Below, in pieces: positions 5,867-8,094 of a stretch of 8,094 nucleotides of DNA (positions within the stretch are counted from its first letter, which is position 1; every line of letters begins with the position of its first letter). Position numbers and translations under genes: made by a program. This stretch comes from JAIVJN01 sp036732565. Its GTDB lineage: Bacteria > Acidobacteriota > Vicinamibacteria > Vicinamibacterales > UBA2999. Under the pieces are notes generated by a model. That model was not told where the DNA came from. It made no database searches and saw only the letters and a program-made list of their open reading frames with translations. The stretch spans positions 1-8,094 of the forward strand of contig DAINCF010000324.1 of the NCBI GenBank assembly GCA_036732565.1, given 5' to 3'.

Positions 5867-8094
5867 CTAGGTGTGGGCATCGGCAGCAGGCACCGGAGCC
5901 GGCGGTGTCCAGGCGGGATCGAGGACCCGGAGCAGGCCGTCGAGCGGGATGTCGGCCCAATCGGGGCGTGTCGCCAGCTCGTAAGTCAACTCGTAGCACG
6001 CCTTGTCGAGCACGAACGCGTCCAGCAACGTCTGGCGCGTCGCGACGTCCTGAGGCAGGAGCCCGGCGCCGTCGAGCACGGCAAGATACGCGCGGAGGTA
6101 GATCTCGCCCATCGTCACCGCCCAAGCCGTCGCCCAGGGAAGCAGCGACGCCGTGACGTCAGGATGGGTGCGCAAGTAGAGCCGGAGACCGGCGTGCGCC
6201 GCGTAGCTGAACGATCGCAGCATGCCGGCGAGGTCGCGGAGGGGCGACTTCAATTCGCGTCGCTCCGCGATCGATCGCGTCGGCTCACCCTCGAAGTCGA
6301 TGAAGCAGATGTCGCCGTCGACTTCGAGCACCTGGCCGAGATGAAAATCGCCGTGGATCCGGATGCGCTGGCCCGCGGCTTCGAGCGTCGCCACTTTATC
6401 GAATGGTTCCAGACAGCGCGGCCGCAGCTCGAGCAGCCGTTGTGCCGCCTGCTGCCTGGGGCCCTCGAGTCGACCGACGTGCTCCTGGAGCAGATCGAGC
6501 GCGCGCGTCGCCTGCGCCTGCATCTCGCTCGAGAGCTTCTGCAGTTGTGGACCCTCGAGCGGCACATGACCAAAACCGTCCCCGCGCAAGTCGGCCAGCG
6601 TCGTGTGCAACTCCGCCGTGCGTCGGCCAAGGAGGAACAGGGTCGTCCAGTACGCGCCTGCCGTGTCTTCGACCACGCTGATGCGCCCCGCGCGGTCGGT
6701 CGGCATCGTCGCACCCCCGCGGATCGCGATCTGGGCCCGCTCGAAGTACTGCTGAAGATGATCGACGGCGCGGTCCCATTGCGAGCCGCGCGCCGGCACC
6801 TGTTGCTGCAACATCAGCAGCGACGTTGACGGACCGCCGGTGGGCTGATACTCGGCCCAGGCGTGCAGTGCCGGCACGCGCGCTTTGCCGGGGTTCGCCG
6901 ACAAGGCACGACCGATTTCGATGTCCGGGTTCTCGTCTTCCTGCAACCGACGGAAGACCTTCAACAGATAGCGATCGCCGAGCAGCACGTTCGAGTTGCT
7001 CTGTTCGAGCGACGGAATGTGCGGCTTGAGGCCTTCGCCTTCGGCCTGCAGCGAGGCCATCGCGCCTTCGACGAACCGCGGCCGCAGGACGCCGTGTTTG
7101 AGCGTCACGTCGCCGCCCCGCCGCACCACGTCGAACAGGATCTGACTCGTGGCCGGATCCGTCAGGGCATCGAACAACACCCCGTTCTTCGCGCCGGACA
7201 GCTTGGCGATGATGGCGCCCGGCAACCGTTCGGAGAGCGCCTGCGCCTCGTCGCCGGCGGCGGTGGATACGGGAAGGACGTAGCGCTCGCTCCCTCCGTC
7301 CTTGAACTCGACGTGGACGATGGTCAGGAACAGCGGCTGCGGGGTGGTGCGAATCGTCGTCCAATCGACGAATCGCGCGCTGGTCATCTCTCGCGCCTTG
7401 CCGCCGAACCATCGCTGCCGGCCGAGAAACGCCTTCAGCGCATCGCGCTCCAGCACGCGTCGAGCATGGCCGTCGAACAGCGCTTCCCACACGGCGCTCA
7501 CCAGCAGCGTCGGGCGCTCGCCGGGCGCGAGCGCACCGAACTTCGGTGGTCGCAGCGTGATCGCATCCGTTGCCGGCTGCAGCAGGAACCAATAGAAGGC
7601 ATGCGGGCCGACCGTCAGGAAGTACGGATCGTTGGCGACCGGCGGCAGCTCGGTGTTGCCGATCATCTCCACCGGGTAGCGCCCGCGGAAGCGCTGCAGA
7701 TCGAGATGCACCGGCTGGACGGATCGCGACAGGTTGGCGACGACCAGGATGAGATGCTCCTCGTCCTGCCGGAGGAACGACAGGATGCGACGGTTGTCGT
7801 TCGGCACGAACTCGAGCGACCCCCGTCCGAACGTGCGATAGCGTTTCCTCAGCGCGATCATCCGCCGCATCCAGTTCAGGAACGACGAGGGCGACCGTTC
7901 CTGGGCTTCGACGTTGATCGCCTGGTAGCCGTACAGTGGATCCATCACTGGCGGCGCGAAGAGGCGCGCGGGATCGGCCTTGGAGAATCCGGCGTTCCGA
8001 TCGCCGGTCCATTGCATCGGCGTGCGGACGCCGTTGCGATCGCCGAGGTAGACGTTGTCGCCCATCCCGATCTCGTCGCCGTAATAGATGATCG
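5867..8094 (-). CDS. treS: Fused trehalose synthase-maltokinase (TreS-Mak), 5' end outside window
   Basis: The frame is open through the right edge: IIYYGDEIG precedes MGDNVYLGDRNGVRTPMQW, so the Met codon at 8065 is internal to TreS and not the start. Counting from that Met, residues 1-163 are the end of the TreS GH13_16 barrel and its C-terminal beta domain. TreS interconverts maltose and trehalose. From about residue 185 a maltokinase follows: FLGRQRWFGGKAR (213-225), a nucleotide-binding EQSNSNV (354-360), LLKVFRRL with Lys369, HGDFHLGQ with catalytic-loop Asp573 (571-578), IDFEGE (589-594) and ERRELKSPLRDLAGMLRSF (601-619). Maltokinase uses ATP to make maltose 1-phosphate, the GlgE substrate. 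Such TreS-Mak (Pep2) fusions are known. The kinase motifs appear intact. Two in-frame TAG codons end the gene (5869-5867 and 5863-5861). Confidence 0.95.
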   Translation of the reverse strand, partial: IIYYGDEIGMGDNVYLGDRNGVRTPMQWTGDRNAGFSKADPARLFAPPVMDPLYGYQAINVEAQERSPSSFLNWMRRMIALRKRYRTFGRGSLEFVPNDNRRILSFLRQDEEHLILVVANLSRSVQPVHLDLQRFRGRYPVEMIGNTELPPVANDPYFLTVGPHAFYWFLLQPATDAITLRPPKFGALAPGERPTLLVSAVWEALFDGHARRVLERDALKAFLGRQRWFGGKAREMTSARFVDWTTIRTTPQPLFLTIVHVEFKDGGSERYVLPVSTAAGDEAQALSERLPGAIIAKLSGAKNGVLFDALTDPATSQILFDVVRRGGDVTLKHGVLRPRFVEGAMASLQAEGEGLKPHIPSLEQSNSNVLLGDRYLLKVFRRLQEDENPDIEIGRALSANPGKARVPALHAWAEYQPTGGPSTSLLMLQQQVPARGSQWDRAVDHLQQYFERAQIAIRGGATMPTDRAGRISVVEDTAGAYWTTLFLLGRRTAELHTTLADLRGDGFGHVPLEGPQLQKLSSEMQAQATRALDLLQEHVGRLEGPRQQAAQRLLELRPRCLEPFDKVATLEAAGQRIRIHGDFHLGQVLEVDGDICFIDFEGEPTRSIAERRELKSPLRDLAGMLRSFSYAAHAGLRLYLRTHPDVTASLLPWATAWAVTMGEIYLRAYLAVLDGAGLLPQDVATRQTLLDAFVLDKACYELTYELATRPDWADIPLDGLLRVLDPAWTPPAPVPAADAHT

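Noticed and set aside
5684..6829. 381-codon plus-strand frame across the end of treS-mak and the treZ start
   Set aside because: It crosses a gene boundary on the opposite strand and has no recognisable motif; it is a composition artefact.
6396..8012. 538-codon minus-strand frame overlapping treS-mak in another frame
   Set aside because: Its product is a low-complexity Arg/Ala/Gly string, and the overlapping TreS-Mak frame has clear conserved motifs.
8063..8065. ATG at 8065 as the start of treS-mak
   Set aside because: The frame continues upstream with IIYYGDEIG, a conserved TreS block, so this Met is internal.

Overview
The window is GC-rich DNA in which every supported gene lies on the minus strand, so transcription runs right to left. 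The organism is most likely an acidobacterium, with the order Vicinamibacterales a plausible home. The clues are high GC, a TonB-receptor-type gene opening with a carboxypeptidase-regulatory-like domain, and many short dispersed repeats. This placement is inferred from style, not from a marker gene.

Reading in transcription order, positions 8094-5867 hold the 3' part of a fused trehalose synthase-maltokinase gene (treS-mak), whose 5' end lies beyond the right edge. An 83-base gap full of palindromes follows. Then comes treZ (5783-3831, maltooligosyl trehalose trehalohydrolase), whose stop codon overlaps by 4 bases the GTG start of treY (3834-688, maltooligosyl trehalose synthase). A 421-base intergenic region (687-267) carries a hairpin just after treY and a 206-base element with imperfect inverted ends. 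The left edge (266-1) holds the first 88 codons of an exported protein, probably an outer-membrane TonB-dependent receptor unrelated to the sugar genes.

The three sugar genes make a coherent alpha-glucan/trehalose module. TreY turns the reducing end of a maltodextrin into a trehalosyl end, and TreZ cuts off free trehalose. TreS interconverts trehalose and maltose, and maltokinase phosphorylates maltose to maltose 1-phosphate, the donor for GlgE. GlgE is not in the window; if it lies upstream, the set would close a glucan-trehalose-glucan loop.

The most notable signal is repeat DNA that has entered coding sequence. treY carries about 140 bases of 7-base repeats in two inverted clusters, translated in frame between catalytic regions III and IV. 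treZ carries a second, different repeat-like insert in its N-terminal domain. Its start codon also sits between the arms of a 13-base perfect inverted repeat. The treZ insert shares an AAATCTGC motif with the intergenic element beyond treY.
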